64,000 bases of DNA, taken from NCBI RefSeq assembly GCF_945859705.1, contig NC_079136.1:88287120-88351119 (forward strand), written 5' to 3'. The notes under the pieces were generated by a model that was not told where the DNA came from, did no database searches, and was given only the letters and a program-made list of their open reading frames with translations. Source of the DNA: Episyrphus balteatus. Its lineage: Eukaryota; Arthropoda; Insecta; Diptera; Syrphidae. This document shows, in pieces, positions 1 through 13,150 of this stretch; within the stretch, counting starts at the first letter, position 1; each line of letters starts with the position of its first letter. A program made the translations under genes and the position numbers.

Positions 1-186
1 ATTACCCTGTATTGAATTATTATCCTGAAATCTTTTTAAGGGTCTAGACTAGATAGTGCGAAAGGTCACCCATATACCAATTTACCGTTCCTTTTTAAAT
101 TATATCTAAATGTATAATAAAATAATAACTTAATTTGTAAACAAAAATAAACACCCAAACTTAACTTTATGCATGCTTGTAACCAG

Positions 187-3100
187 ATGGAACCGAACAG
201 AAGATCCGACGGTGAACATGTAAGTTTGGTTCAACAAATAAAAAGTTTTTATTTGCCGATGTTGTCAATTGTTTTTCGCTGCTTTATTGATATTTTATTA
301 TAATTTGTGTTGTTCTAATTTAATTGTAAAAAAAAAATAACTTATATTTTATTTGAAATAAATTTCTTTCAGTTACAACCAAATAGTGCTGCTGGCTCTG
401 GAGCCTTGGAACATGATTCTTGTTGCTTATATCGACCAGTACCAAAAAGTGAACAATGTCCCGGGCCACTTCCTCTTGGAGTTGCAGTCATCGATATGTC
501 AGTACATCTGTTTGGATTAATATTCCCCAGAGTTGCCAATAAGCATCGCTTGCAGATGCTTGATCATTTTGGTGAATGCATTAAACAAGCAAAGAGTTCA
601 CGCCAAGAAGCAGTTCAGATGAACATCTTCACTGCACTTTTGAGTGGTTTAAAAGGACTCACCGAAAGCAAGAGCGGCATGGGACAGGAAGATGTTAAGA
701 AAAGCGCCACTAATCTCATCATTGGCGCATTGGTTAGTTCCAATTCAACACTCAGATGTGCAGCTGGTGAAGCATTAGGAAGAATCGCTCAAGTAGTCGG
801 AGACTCACGGTTTACAGCTGAATTGGCACAAAATAGTTTCGATAAATTGAAATCCGCTCGTGATGTTGTCACAAGGACTGGACACTCGTTAGCTTTGGGC
901 TGTCTTCATAGATATGTTGGTGGAATGGGATCCTCACAGCACTTGAATACAAGTGTATCAATTCTTCTCGCTCTGGCTCAAGACACTAGCTCTCCTGTAG
1001 TTCAAGTGTGGTCGCTTTATGCTCTATCACTTATAGCTGATTCAGGTGGCCCCATGTTCCGCGGATATGTAGAAGCTACATTGTCGCTTAGTTTGAAGTT
1101 GCTTCTTTCTGTGCCACACTCCAATGTGGATGTCCATCAATGTATTGGCCGAGTTTTGAATGCTCTTATTACTACCATGGGTCCGGAACTACAAGGAAAC
1201 ATGTCTTCCATTATAACAATGCGTTCTTCTTTCATGTGCGCTGCGGCTGTTATGCAAGCGCATGCTGATCCTCTTGTTCAGGCCGAAGCAACTGGTTGTC
1301 TTCAACAATTGCATTTATTCGCACCAAAACATGTGAATTTGTCTTCTTTGGTTCCGACTTTAGTAAAAACGTTGTCGAGCAACTATTTAATGCTAAGAAA
1401 AGCCGCAGTAGCTTGTCTAAGACAATTGGCTCAACGAGAGGCCAAAGAGATCTGCGAACATGCTTTGACCCTCACAGCTGAAGAATGTCCGGGTCTTCTA
1501 ATAACCGAATCTGGTCTTCCTGGAGTGCTTTTTGGAATGCTTGACTCAGAATCTGATAGCGAGATGATTAAAAATATCCATGACACAATCACTTCGATGT
1601 TGCAGATGCTAGCATCTGATAATTTGAGCTCATGGTTGAGCCTTTGTAAGAATGTCCTTACAGTTGCAGTAGAGACATCTACCGATGAAACTCAGAAAGT
1701 TGAACTTGTTGACGACAACGAGGATGACAACGAAAACGATGATGATGATGTGACAGAGTACCATGCCGAAGAAAATACAAGCACCCATCCAGCTGTGCAG
1801 CCACGTTGGCCAACCAGAGTATTTGCTGCAGAGTGTGTTCGGAAGATTATTTCAACATGTGAATCAGCAAATCCCATACACTTTGACCTCATTCAGGCCA
1901 AAGAAATGCAAATGATCAAGAGTCGAGGAGACTATTTAATCCTGCATTTATCCGATTTGATTCGTATGTCGTTTATGGCGGCAACAAGTGATTCCGATCA
2001 ACTTAGACTTGAAGGATTACGAACTCTACAAGAGATAATTGATAAATTTGCTGGAGTTCCCGAACCAGAGTTTCCTGGACATTTGCTTTTGGAACAATTC
2101 CAAGCTCAAGTAAGAATTTATAGCAGACAATGAGAATGTGATTTAATTTACTTGCCTTTCTTTTTGTTTCAGGTTGGAGCAGCTCTCCGACCAGCTTTCT
2201 CTTCTGATACTCCTTCTCATGTCACCGCAGCAGCTTGTGAGGTCTGTTCTGCTTGGATAGGATCAGGTGTAGCCAGAGATCTGAATGATTTACGTCGAGT
2301 TCATCAACTTCTTGTGTCTAGCTTGGACAAGCTGCACTCAAAAACAAACAGTACACAACTGTATAACGAAAGCATGGCAACTCTTGAGAAACTGAGTATT
2401 CTAAAGGCCTGGGCTGAGGTGTATATTGTGGCTATGATTGGAAATGGATCTGCACCAGCAAGCTTGTTGCAAAAGAAACTCTCAAGTAATGCAAATAATA
2501 TTATATTAATGGCAAGCACTGGAACCGAGTCAGAAGACGGAGATTTTGGAGAGTTCGAGAGCCGAGGCGAGAGTCTATTGAACTTGGTAAAACCAGAATT
2601 GGGCAACCTATCAACTCATTGGCTAGCTGCATTAAAAGATCATGCATTGTTGCTGCTTCCATCAGAGTTTCAAAGTCAATTGCCGCACGATGGCGGTGCA
2701 TTTTATACAACAGACACTATCAACTCCTCAAAGCCACACTATCTTACTTCATGGCCACCTATCTTGTATGCAGCTGCCCTCTGGTTGAAAGGTGGTGGGT
2801 TTGATGAGAAGGAAAATGCCAAAGACGACAAATCAAACTTCGAGAATAACAATGCAATTTCACATGGCTCATTATCTGCGGATCGTTTTCATATGATCTT
2901 TGGCATTTGCATGGAAGCTCTGTGCAGTACACGAACAAGCGAGAAACCCAAAAATGTCATAAGCTGCTTGCAGAGTCTCTACACTATATTTGATTCACAG
3001 TGGGCAAGGAAAATGCTGGTCAAGGACAAATCCCTAACGATAGAGCTATGCAATGTTCTACATCGACAGATTCTTACCAGAGATGATCTTCTTGTGCAAT

Positions 3101-5716
3101 TGTTGTGCATGGAAATACTTAAACAGAGTATCACCGCAGCCAAAGAGTGCTTGGATGAGAAAAGAAACTCAAAATTGGCTGAATGTCAAAATGACAATGA
3201 GGCAAAAACAGATCTTTGCAAAGATTTGGACAATTATGGCGAAGGTGGTGAGCAAGGTGATATAATTCCCGGACAATCGCATGTGTATGCTGTCCTTGAA
3301 GTGTGTCTATGCGTGTTTGTTCGGCAAATTCCATCTATGAATCCGAGCAGCAACAGTAAACTAACAACGGAACAGTTAAAAAAGGAGTTGGCTTTGCGAA
3401 GTGCCATCCCAGGAGCCAGTTTGTTGCCAGAGGACAATGGAATGTTGGTCGCCAGTGGGCTACAGTGTGCTGAGGTGCTCACTGAATTATGTTCTCCAAG
3501 AGGAGCTCTTTCCATACTTCCAACTATTCTCTATATGACCACCAGTATTATTAAGGAGATTGCAACAAAGTCAACAAACGATCCGGCGATCCTTGCCAAC
3601 ACCGGTCCGGTGCAATCTGCTTTGCACTGTTTGAAGTCTGTCTGCACTGACAAATGGGCAAGTGATGAACGTGCCGCAACCGAATGGTATAAACTTCTTC
3701 AGAGCTCCTTGGCTAGTATTCTCGATTTGACAAAGACCGGAAGTGAAGAGCGCAAAGTCGATGAAGTCACAATGATGTTGGCTATAGCTGTATTTATACT
3801 TCACACTCCTACCAGTGTTGTAGCAGCGCCATCTTTGCAGTATCCCTGCATCAATCACTTCCGTCAATGTGTCCAAAGTGAAAATCAAACTGTGCGACTC
3901 AAATGCATTCAAACAATACGCTCCATTTTTGCCAAAGCCGATCTTAAAGTCGCCACACCCTATATACATGCTTTAGCACCACGAATAATCGAAGGGCTTT
4001 ATGTGGAAACGGCAAAAACACCACGCAATGAAAATGAGCTTTCTATAGTGTTGGAAAGTGTTATGACTGTTGAAACATTGATTGAATTGGCCGAACCACA
4101 AAATCGTAAGTGCCTTCATTAAGAATTCAGCTCAAAAATGAACTTTTTTATCCCTCCCGTATTTTTTTTTTTTACTTTTTCTCTCTCTCGCATTACCGAC
4201 ATTTTTTTGTCACTTCGAATTAATTAGGGAACTTAATGCAAGGTAATGATGGGTATTTAATTCGACTCATTAAATGTAGATAATTCAAAAAAAAAATTAT
4301 ATATATATATCTATTTGTTGTGTTTGTTGTTGTTTCTGTCTTTTTTTGTAAATACTGATATTGTTAATTGAATTATTTTAAATGGAAAAAGTCATTTTAA
4401 AATTAAATTTAAAGTTATTAGCTACATCATCAATTAATTTAATTTTTAAAGCAATCGGACGGATAGTTTCCAAGAACTATCGAAGATACCAGGTCTAAAA
4501 TGTAATTTCGTTCAAATCGCAAAATAAAAAGAAAGTCGACATCACGCAGTGGCTTAATTTTTTTGTCGAAAAATGCCTGTAAATTAAAGTTTGTTACAGT
4601 TCAGGGCTTTCTAAAAAAAAATGGAAAAAATAAATGAAAAATAATGTAGGGTGGCCAGATTTGTTGTTAGTCACCATTTATTTTCATATTTAATTAATAT
4701 ATAATGAATACGGATACAAATTTACTTGAAAAAAAAAACTTTTTTGTTCGTGTAGGCCAGCAGTTCGCTGACAAAGTACCTTTCGAGTGAAGGGATTTCC
4801 CTGAATGCCAATTTTGATTCTAAACTTCTTTTTGATATCCGCCCACAGATTCTCAATAGGTTTCAGATCAGGTAATATCTTAACTCGAGGAATGCTGTTT
4901 TGATGGAACCACAGCGTAGCTGTTCAGCGGGTTGTAATCGTAGATACTTATTTCTGTGTTTCTATTTTGTTTTCTATTTTAAATCATGTTTTTAAAAATG
5001 TTTCCCATTTCACCAAACGAAGACAAATAGACCTCCTACATAGTACAATATGTGTCTTGTCTTGATGCCTTCTATAGAACTCCAAGCTGTAAAATTTCTC
5101 AACGAAAAAAAAAAATATTAATGTTATGACTGTAAATGGCTGAATCTTTTTCCATTAAATTTTTACTTTGTTTTCAAAAAAAAAAAAAAAACATTGATGG
5201 TGTATCTATTTTTTAAATTTAATCGACTTTTTTAAATTTAATATACAGTTTGCAAAAATTAAATAAGAATATTCTTCGCACAATATGACCTATATTTTCG
5301 CACATAAAAACATTTCTACCTCACCTTCCCTTGCTCCTTGAATATAAAATTTATTTATTAAAGTTATAAAATTATCTTTAGGCATACAGATGTTGACTCT
5401 CTTAGTACCTGTTCTCATCAATTATCTGGCAGAACCATCAAAACTTCGAACTCTTCCCAAGTCCCAACGTCAATTACATGAGCAATCGCTTCAATGGCTG
5501 ATGAAGATCGGACCAAAATATCCACAGGAATTTAAATCCCTAATGAGTCAGTCTCTTGAGTTGCGCCAAAAACTTGAGGTAGCAGTTATCAACAATCAAC
5601 AATCAGCGTCAATTACCAATCGAAATAACAATGATGTTCAGAATGGTAACAAACCAGGATCTAATGTCCAGAAACCTACCATCAAGCTTAAGACAGATTT
5701 TAGCAATTTTTCCTAA
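187..5716 (+). CDS. HEATR5B: HEAT repeat-containing protein 5B orthologue (C-terminal part; 5' end outside window)
   Basis: Exons 187-219, 373-2109, 2173-4105 and 5382-5716 join in frame to 1,345 residues plus stop; all junctions have GT donors and AG acceptors. The protein is alpha-helical and HEAT-like throughout, with an acidic stretch (DDNEDDNENDDDDV) in the second exon. The last exon continues the HEAT array (RIQMLTLLVPVLI) and then a polar tail. The order and wording of these blocks match animal HEATR5 proteins, which are around 2,000 residues, so roughly the first third lies upstream. From the family, HEATR5B works with the aftiphilin/gamma-synergin group on AP-1 clathrin-coated endosome and Golgi carriers. 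Drosophila orthologue: CG2747. The 33-nt exon at 187-219 is inferred from its flanking splice sites and phase only; it could instead be an alternative start because it begins with ATG. Family call is firm. Confidence 0.9.
4755..4925 (-). mobile_element. Tc1/mariner transposase remnant in HEATR5B intron
   Basis: Read on the minus strand, this part of the 1.28-kb intron 4106-5381 encodes about 55 residues matching the C-terminal catalytic block of Tc1-type transposases. A Trp-Phe stretch is followed by PDLKPIENLWADIKKK, the family signature around the third acidic residue (DxNPIENLW). No intact reading frame or inverted ends were found around it, so it is a fossil. It is the only transposase-coding trace I recognised in the window. 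Confidence 0.75.
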
Positions 5717-7294
5717 AGTGGAAAAGTTGAATTAATTATTGATTGTAATTAGGATGTCGTCGAAGCTTATAATGTTGAAAGGCCTACCTTTTTTTTTAGA
5801 AAATACACATACATACGTACTTCGATAGGACAGGTCAAATCTCTTTTGTGATTAACTATAATTTCTATTTCTTTTCTTTTTTGTTTCTTTTTTTTTTTAA
5901 TTTAATTTAAAGTAGGAAAATCGTGTTTTCAACTAAAATTTTATTATATATCTACACAGAAATCTATGTATACATAACTGTAATAATTAATTTATAAGCA
6001 ATTTAAAATTTGAATACATATAAATATCTAAATAACATACAAAATCTATATCTCTACACCATATAAATTGAAAAGAAGCATGAAAATATTATTTAAAAAT
6101 AAAATATTATTATGTTATAGAGCATTTAAATAAAAATATTAATTAAACAAATCTAATCAATTTTTTTTTTTTTTTTTGATTATTTTCAAATCACATGGAT
6201 GGACATTCTTATTTTATTTAAACGAGTTTTGGGAACGAGTGCTAGAGCTGTGGGCAAAGTATAGAGTTCTTTATAAAACAAGGGGCTGTGGGCCAAGTTC
6301 AAAAACGAAAATCAAGGAAATGTTCAAACATTAGTACATGGCTGCTTCTGCAAACTTATTTTGTTTTCATTGTTAAAACTAAAAAAAAAACTACACAAAC
6401 TCAAACAAAAAAATGAGGCTAATTTTTCAATAGGAAATAAATTTTCTCATGAGAGCTTTTTTTTAGATTATACTCATTTTTTCTTACCACTGTTACTAAG
6501 GGCATTATTAGAAAATCCTTTTAGTTCTTATTTTTACACTTTTTGAGATTTCATGTTCCTTCAAAGGGCAAAAAATTCTATTCTCCGGAGTATGATTAGC
6601 ACTCTGGATTCTTATTTGCACACACTACTTCGTGATATTTGTTTTCAAGTTTTCTGTTGTTTGCTTTTCACAAGGTTTTATATGTACATAAAGAAATATA
6701 ACTCACACAGCTTCAGGAAAATATCTACTCTCATTAGTGTTCCAGAAAAAAGTTAAATACCGAGTAAACTTTCCTTCGATCCAATGAGAGTACCCTTTAA
6801 GCTCAATTTTAAAAGTTCAAATGACCTCAATTGAAATGCGTTTCGTCCAGGTACGACAGCGTCAGTTCTTTTTATGAGACGAGAATTTTTTCATTAAAAG
6901 TTCAATTCTGGCTTCCAGAGCGAGTTTTTTTGTGTCGTTTTAGTACAATCGAGTATAATAGGAGTGATTATTTTCTTATGTATGTATTTGTTTTAGCGTG
7001 GAATTTCTTTAAAATACATATCTAGACACAACAATTAAAAAAATGAAAATACTTCACCTCCTGAAGCGCAAATTAATCTGCTGATTGGACTACAAAGTAA
7101 ATATATCATTTTTAATTTATAAATATTTTTTATTTAAACGCATATTTTTTTGTAAAGCTAAGCCATCATTCTTATACACAAAAATTAATACATTTATAAT
7201 ATATAAGTGAAAGAGGGCTTTATAAATAGTTAATTAAAGGAATTATATTCCATTTGACTATTAGTAACAGTAATAAACAAATTCTATGATATTA
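5717..7294. other. Convergent intergenic spacer between HEATR5B and Rlip
   Basis: A+T-rich 3' flank of two converging genes. A plausible polyadenylation signal AATAAA for HEATR5B lies at 6098-6103, about 380 nt after its stop. Short open frames between 6360 and 7030 are low-complexity and match nothing I recognise. No RNA gene or clear repeat seen. Confidence 0.5.
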
Positions 7295-10200
7295 TTAAAA
7301 TTTTTGCATTGCATATTCAACTTGCAATGCAATCAATTCTTTGTTTTCTTCAAAAATCTGTTTAGACAAAATATTCTTCTTTTGTTCGAGCAAATTATTT
7401 TCTTTCATATAATTGTCAATTATCTTATCGTAATCACCAACTTCGTCATTGACGCAAGTCACCTGCTTTTTAGGTTGATCTGAATTAGATGCAACGAGGA
7501 ATTTTTTTAATCTTAAAATTTCTGCCCTTTCGGCACTAATTCTTGTTTGCAATTGGTTCTTCCAATTTATCAGCTCTTGGTTTTCCAACTGTAAACGAAT
7601 CAAGGTATGATAGTCTGGATGAGTTTTTGGCAACATAAGAAGACCATTCTCATGAAGGTACATGCCTTCATCGGCGGCAGTAGCTTCTTTAATGGGAGGC
7701 TGCTCTTCAGGAATTATAGACGGATAGTCTGTTGTATCTTGTGGTGTATTTTTTGTATCTGTATTCGTACCAGATTCTGTTGAGGGAATGGTTAATGTTT
7801 TCATCGACTCATCATCGGAGGTTGCTTTCGTGCAAGAAATTTGTTCTCGATTTTGTGCATTTACTGAAGTAATGGATGTGCATGTTTCTGTTGTGTCAGC
7901 TACTTGATCTTCTGTGCTTTTTTCTTGTCTTTTTTCAAAGACACGTAGTTTTCTTTTGAGTTGTGTGATAATGCGTTGTACCTCCCAAAGTTGTTCTTCT
8001 CGTTTTTTAGACACAAAACCTGCATTCATTTCAGAATGTATTTGTGCAAGAAGACTTTCCTGTTTGGAAAGCTCGGTTTGGATGTCACTTGGAGTTTCTG
8101 GTAGTTTTGGACTTGTCGAAGTAATAGGTGGGACATATCTTAAAAGAAAAATAAAGCAATCAATTTTAAATAAAAGGTACATAATTTAATTTTTTATTAC
8201 TTCATAAGAAATTTAGTTAACTTTCCAAAACGACCTGACATAATTAAATAACTTTATGTGGGAAGATATCTAACAATATTTGTGTTTTTCTTTTTTTATC
8301 TGATAAAGAAAAAGGTAGATAATTTTTTTTAGAGATCATCAACGTTATAGAAATAATTATTTAAACAAATGATGAAACTTAGATAACACATAATACTTTG
8401 GTTTCGTGTCTTAAAAATCTAAAAACAATGAGTCTTATCTATTAATTGTAGCTATTTTAAAAGAGAAGAATGCAACAATTATTACAAAGGTAAATACCAT
8501 CTATCTATATGCTTAAGATATGTAATTTTGGAGGTGAAACTTAATGAAAGGTTCTCTAATGGAAAATAAACTAGCTACAAACAAAAATGGAAGGACGAAT
8601 TTTTTTAACTTCTCCATCATCGTAATGTTGGTTTTTATTTAAACCGTATAGAGCAAGTAAAAAGGGAAAACTGGAAGTGATCTCATAAAAGTTCAAGTAG
8701 GAAAAGTCATTATCGTAGAAACTTGAAACTTTGTTGAATGATAGTTTGTACAAAAGAACAAACTTTACATTTGGGGGTGTGGTTGTCGGACATTTAAAGA
8801 ATTTAGCAGTTTTAATTATTCCCTTCCTGGGTGGATTGCAAAGATTTTTTTCTTTAAATTGAATCGGCGATCACACATCGGACAAGCCATTTCAAAAAAT
8901 TTCAACAAGAATCAGGTCTATTTATATAACGTATATTGAAGTACTTCCTAAATTTGAACTTCTTTTCAATATTTTATTTTTTTTTTGTAATAATAACAAG
9001 TAAAATAACTGTATTTAATAAAAACAAGCAAAAATCAGCCCAAATTTAACAGAAAAATTTGTTTCTTTGCGCTTGGTAAGGCTTAAATGCAAAAGAGTCG
9101 TTAAAAACTGCTAATATCATGGCAGGTGATACAGGCTCAAAATTTCCATTTCCGACAGCTTGTGGTTAAAATAACTTGTTAGACATGTAGTGACACATGT
9201 AAGGTATTTTGTTGGTGTATTCCTTAAGGTAACTTACTTTCGGTTGGTTTGTAAACGTGTTGCACCCGCGATAGCTTCGAATTTAAATTCCTCTTTGTAT
9301 TTTTTTCATTGTATTAGTTTTCTTATTTATTTTTTATGTTTTAAGATTATTGATTTAACGTCATTCGATATTTATGTAAGTTAGAAATCAAAAGTGTTTG
9401 AAATTAACAGACTTTTATGTTTTTGTACTTAGGTCTAAACAGGTAGGGCCGATTTTGTTGCACCCGCGATAGCACTTTGAACCCTTCCTAGCGACGATTT
9501 ACTTATCTAATTAAAATTTTATAGCTAAATCAAAAATAAACAGCTTTAAATGTACCCTTTCAAGTTATAGTTTAATTAAAATAGCTTTATATTTGTTTGT
9601 AAATAAGCTTCGAATGCGTATAAATGTTGCACCCGCGATAATGGAATTGCCCTAAGATTCATTTGTCCCGGTATTAGAGATACAATTTTCAAATAAAATA
9701 ATAAGTAATTTTAACCTTCACATTTCACCTTTTGGCCTACGGGTAAATGCAGTATAGTGGTTCACAGATTTTAGAGAATTAAAATAACAAGTTTCTTAAA
9801 AATATTTATTTACATATGGAGGGCTAAGAGCTGAAGTGAACCAAGTAACAAACAGTGAATTCGGTGATATAACGAGTTAAAGTAAATACGTTTCCATTGA
9901 ATGTTATGGTGAGTAATTTTTTTTCGAACAAATGACAATTTTAATCGAAACATTTTTGGATCAAACTAATAAAAGACGTTAGTAGAGTCAAACCTTGCTC
10001 AGATTTTGGCACTAGATTTGGATTTTTTTCTTTTTTTGACTTGATCGGTTTCAGCTGTGAAATCTCCATATAAATGTACCCATTCTCGACGTTGAATTTC
10101 AAGTTTAATAGTGAAATAAAATTTCAAAAATTGTATACATTTCTCTTTTTGGCTAAGTGATTGTGTATTTTAAAAATTGAGCCATTTTAGGGAATTGGAA

Positions 10201-13150
10201 CTGTTGGCCACTTTTTTAACTATCTTTAAATTACCAAAATCAATTCATTTCATCTATTTTTCTTGTCGCTTCTTTCTCGGAAGTGCCACTGCGTCTGAAA
10301 ATTTGCAGTGTTTTAACATCAATCATGTTTTTTCCTATGAATATTTGTATTTAAAGTGAAACCACATTAAAACTTCGTTAATTTTTTTAACCAATAGCAT
10401 TATGTACGTTGGGTCCTTAATACATTATTTAATTCATTAACGTGTTTTATCCAAAACTAAGCTATTTAAATCCACCCATATTTTTCAAAATGTTAATGTA
10501 TAAATTAAATTGCACTCAGGCAACTCTAGTTATTGGTTTCAATGGGATTTTTCCCCTAAAACCACAAAAACGTTAAAGATATAACAAAGATGTATAACCT
10601 GTTCTGATGAATAAAAATATATATTAATTTTTTCTTAAATAAAATGAAACACTGGATGGCACGTACTTTCTCTTAGGTAATATCGTTAGAGCCGTCTTTA
10701 TACATAGGTAAATATATAAAAATTTTATAACATTTTTCAAAACTAAAGTTGGCCAGTTTAAAGAAAATATTATTCAACATATAAAAACGAAGTTTTGATA
10801 AAATTGATTTTTCAAAAAAAAAATTTGAACTATTTTTTAAAAATCTAAAAATGTGTTTTTTGAAAATTTTGTGAAATGTTTTTATAATGATTATCTTATC
10901 GTTTTTGTATAAAAATTTGTATTGAAATCGGGTTGTGTCGTTTACGAGAAATTCATAAATCAAAAAAAGAGTTCTATGGTAGGTACCGTAGTCTGATTGT
11001 TATCTCGAGTTCGATTTTTTTTTTCCGAATCCTAAACTTGCCCTATAGAAATTACATGTATCGCAAGTAAAAATACTTTATGAGAAAACCAATGGGAATA
11101 TTATGGTCGTTTTTGAAATAATCTTAAACGTTCCTTTTCCTAACATCTTAAACTAATGGCGTTTTTAATTGGCAATCCGGAATTGTTCTTCGATTCGGAA
11201 TCCCAATTGAACAGTTTTTTTTTTATTCCGAAGAATCTGAAGTTTAATGTGAATGTATTGTTTGAGTTTAACATGTTTCACATATATGTGTATTCGCGCC
11301 AAATTTCATTTGTATTTGTGCTTCAAACATTTTGTACTGCTGACATTTAAATCTATGAATGTGTGAGTGATTCTGCTTCTGATTCTGTTTTTAAAACCAG
11401 AAGAGAAATTCTCTTTTTTTCAGAATCAGAACTGTCAGTTTTGCCCAATTGAACGCATTCAGATTGCTTTTTTTTGCTTCCAGATTGCCAATTAAAAACG
11501 CCATAAGATAAACACAGCCAAACTTTATTAGTTCACGCACATCTATTGGGGGCAAACGATTAATGAATATATGAAAAGTTGTGTTAATATTATGATGAAA
11601 AGGACTGCATCATTCATCATTTTTAGATTATTTTATATTCTTATCACATTCTGTTCTATCTTACTAATGTTTTACTAATGCCGTGATATTTGCATTTCAA
11701 AACCTTAACCTTAGGTCCTACAATATTAATTGGTGAAAAAAAATACAAAAAACAAAAAAATGAAAAGACCGTCTTTGAATCCTAATGATCTAGTAGACAT
11801 AACAGTCTAATTAATTTGAATCCGGTCAATGTAGTTTTTTTATTTTGTACATTAAATACATAAAGAAATTAAAGTCTTACTTACTTCTTCAATTCAACTT
11901 CAGCAAACAAACTTGGGCAGTGACAGAGCAAAGTTACCAATAAACGATGTGACATTTGCAATGGAGGACTCAACAGCATAGCCAGACTTTGAGCATTCAT
12001 TTTGTTTTGCTTCTCATTTTGTATAACTGAATCGAAATGCAAAAGAATCCATGACAACAAATTCTTGTTGCAATTAGGAAGTTGATGCAAAAGAGTTTTC
12101 AACTCCTTCTCTTGCTGTGTAACTTGAGGATGAGAAGAAACTTCTTCAAATCGTGCTATCAAGTCTGTAGTCAAAATAGGTTCGGGTAGTTCTCTTAAAT
12201 TAGAAAATACATTATAAAATGTTTTAATATTAACAATTTAAGAACTTACTTCAAAAACAATTTCAAAAGTCCACAAGCTGTAGGAACATCCATATCCTCT
12301 GTCCCTTGAGATTCTCGATTATTATAGAGTCGTTTGTAATGTTGAAGTCTTGTCTTGACTGGTTCGACTTTATAAATTTGCTCACTTCGCAAACCATGCT
12401 CCTGCAGATAGTCAATACAATCGCGTACCACAAGTGGCAAATCAATTCCATCATGACATCGACTTCGTTCAGTTGCCAAACTAACAGACACACTAAAAAC
12501 TGGCTGAACATCTCCCAGTTCAAGAACTTCTTCACTGGCTGCCGCCTTAGACTTTTTGTCTTTCTTATCTTTTTCTTTAGTTTTTTCTTTTTTATCTTTA
12601 TCCTTTTTGTCTTTCTCACGTTTCTTGTCCTTGATGTCTTTGGAGTCTTTATCCTTTTCTTTTTCGTCCTTGTCTTTTAAATCCTTTTCAACTTTTTCCT
12701 TGTCACGGGACTTTTCACGCTTTTCCTTGCTTTTTGAAGATGAAAACTTAAAAGCCTTTGATTTCTTTGAAGACTTTGATGGACTTCTCAAGAATTAACA
12801 AATGTGTATACACAAAATATGTAAGAGAATAAAAAATAATGTATACTCACTTTGCATCTAAATCATCTTCAGGGGAACTTTCTCCTTCGAGGGCAGCATA
12901 GCCTCGATCTTTTTTGTCTTTCTTGTCTTTGCGACGACCAATTAGGAGATCCTTTTTGCTTATTTTGTCATGGTCACCTTCACTGACTAATGAAAGTAAA
13001 TTATCATTATTTTTATTTTCATTAATAAGCCACCAGCAGGCTAAATAAGATTCACTTACAATCACTTTCTTCCTTCTTTTTACCACCAACTGTTTCAGAT
13101 GCATAAAGACCAGGGAAATCTTTTTCTACGTCTGGACTATCAAATTCCAT
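7295..13150 (-). CDS. Rlip: RalA-binding protein 1 (Rlip/RALBP1), RhoGAP and Ral-binding coiled coil
   Basis: Five exons: 13150-13060, 12986-12851, 12783-12250, 12193-11885, 8138-7295. They total 1,914 nt and encode 637 residues, with phases agreeing at every junction. The N-terminus carries the conserved FPGLY motif. Residues about 76-155 are a highly charged Lys/Asp/Glu region, as in human RALBP1. A RhoGAP domain spans about 170-355 (CHDGIDLPLVVRDCIDYLQE at its start). Residues about 536-573 form the Ral-binding coiled coil. From the family it is a Ral effector acting on Rac/Cdc42 and on endocytosis through POB1/Reps. Oddity: the position of the GAP arginine finger reads IYKVEP, with Lys at about residue 214 (see findings). 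The last intron (8139-11884) is 3.7 kb and repeat-filled. The gene converges with HEATR5B and diverges from the COMMD2-like gene. Confidence 0.93.
9260..9645. repeat. Three spaced copies of GTTGCACCCGCGATA
   Basis: Inside the last Rlip intron the GC-rich 15-mer GTTGCACCCGCGATA occurs near 9260, 9459 and 9627. The spacing is about 170-200 bp in otherwise A+T-rich DNA, all in the same orientation. The DNA between copies does not look alike by eye, so this is not a simple tandem array. It may be recurrent termini or target context of a mobile repeat. Function unknown. Confidence 0.5.
9770..10060 (+). repeat. Dispersed repeat, related in inverted orientation to 25300-25531
   Basis: The segment around GGAGGGCTAAGAGCTGAAG, through a shared stretch with AAATACGTTTCCATTGAA, to TTTTGGCACTAGATTT recurs as its reverse complement at 25300-25531 in the FTSJ1-like gene. 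The copies differ by many substitutions and indels, so this is an old repeat family. No coding potential or termini were recognised. Confidence 0.6.
10660..11110 (+). repeat. Dispersed repeat ending in GATTGTTATCTCGAGTTCGA-like DNA
   Basis: The 3' part (GATTGTTATCTCGAGTTCGA, then a T-run and a CCTAAACTTG-like tail) resembles DNA at 36190-36780 and more weakly 40540-41110. The 36-kb copy has AGACTGACAGACAGAGGGAC and CACTTTTTTGGCATTCTCTATC just before the shared part. All three lie in introns. Class not determined. Confidence 0.45.
11156..11504. mobile_element. MITE with ATGGCGTTTT inverted ends (copy 1 of 3)
   Basis: Terminal inverted repeats start ATGGCGTTTTTAATTGGCAA and end in the complement of the same. 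The 349-bp interior is partly palindromic around CGGAATCC/AGAATCAGAA blocks. Related shorter copies are at 17567-17665 and 39814-39954, where the arms are nearly perfect. Lies in the last Rlip intron. No coding capacity. Confidence 0.75.

Noticed and set aside
3234..3969. Minus-strand frames of 93 and 132 codons
   Set aside because: Antisense shadows of the HEATR5B coding exon.
12306..12798. Plus-strand frames of 124 and 80 codons rich in Phe, Ser and Leu
   Set aside because: Complement of the Lys-rich region of Rlip. No independent evidence.
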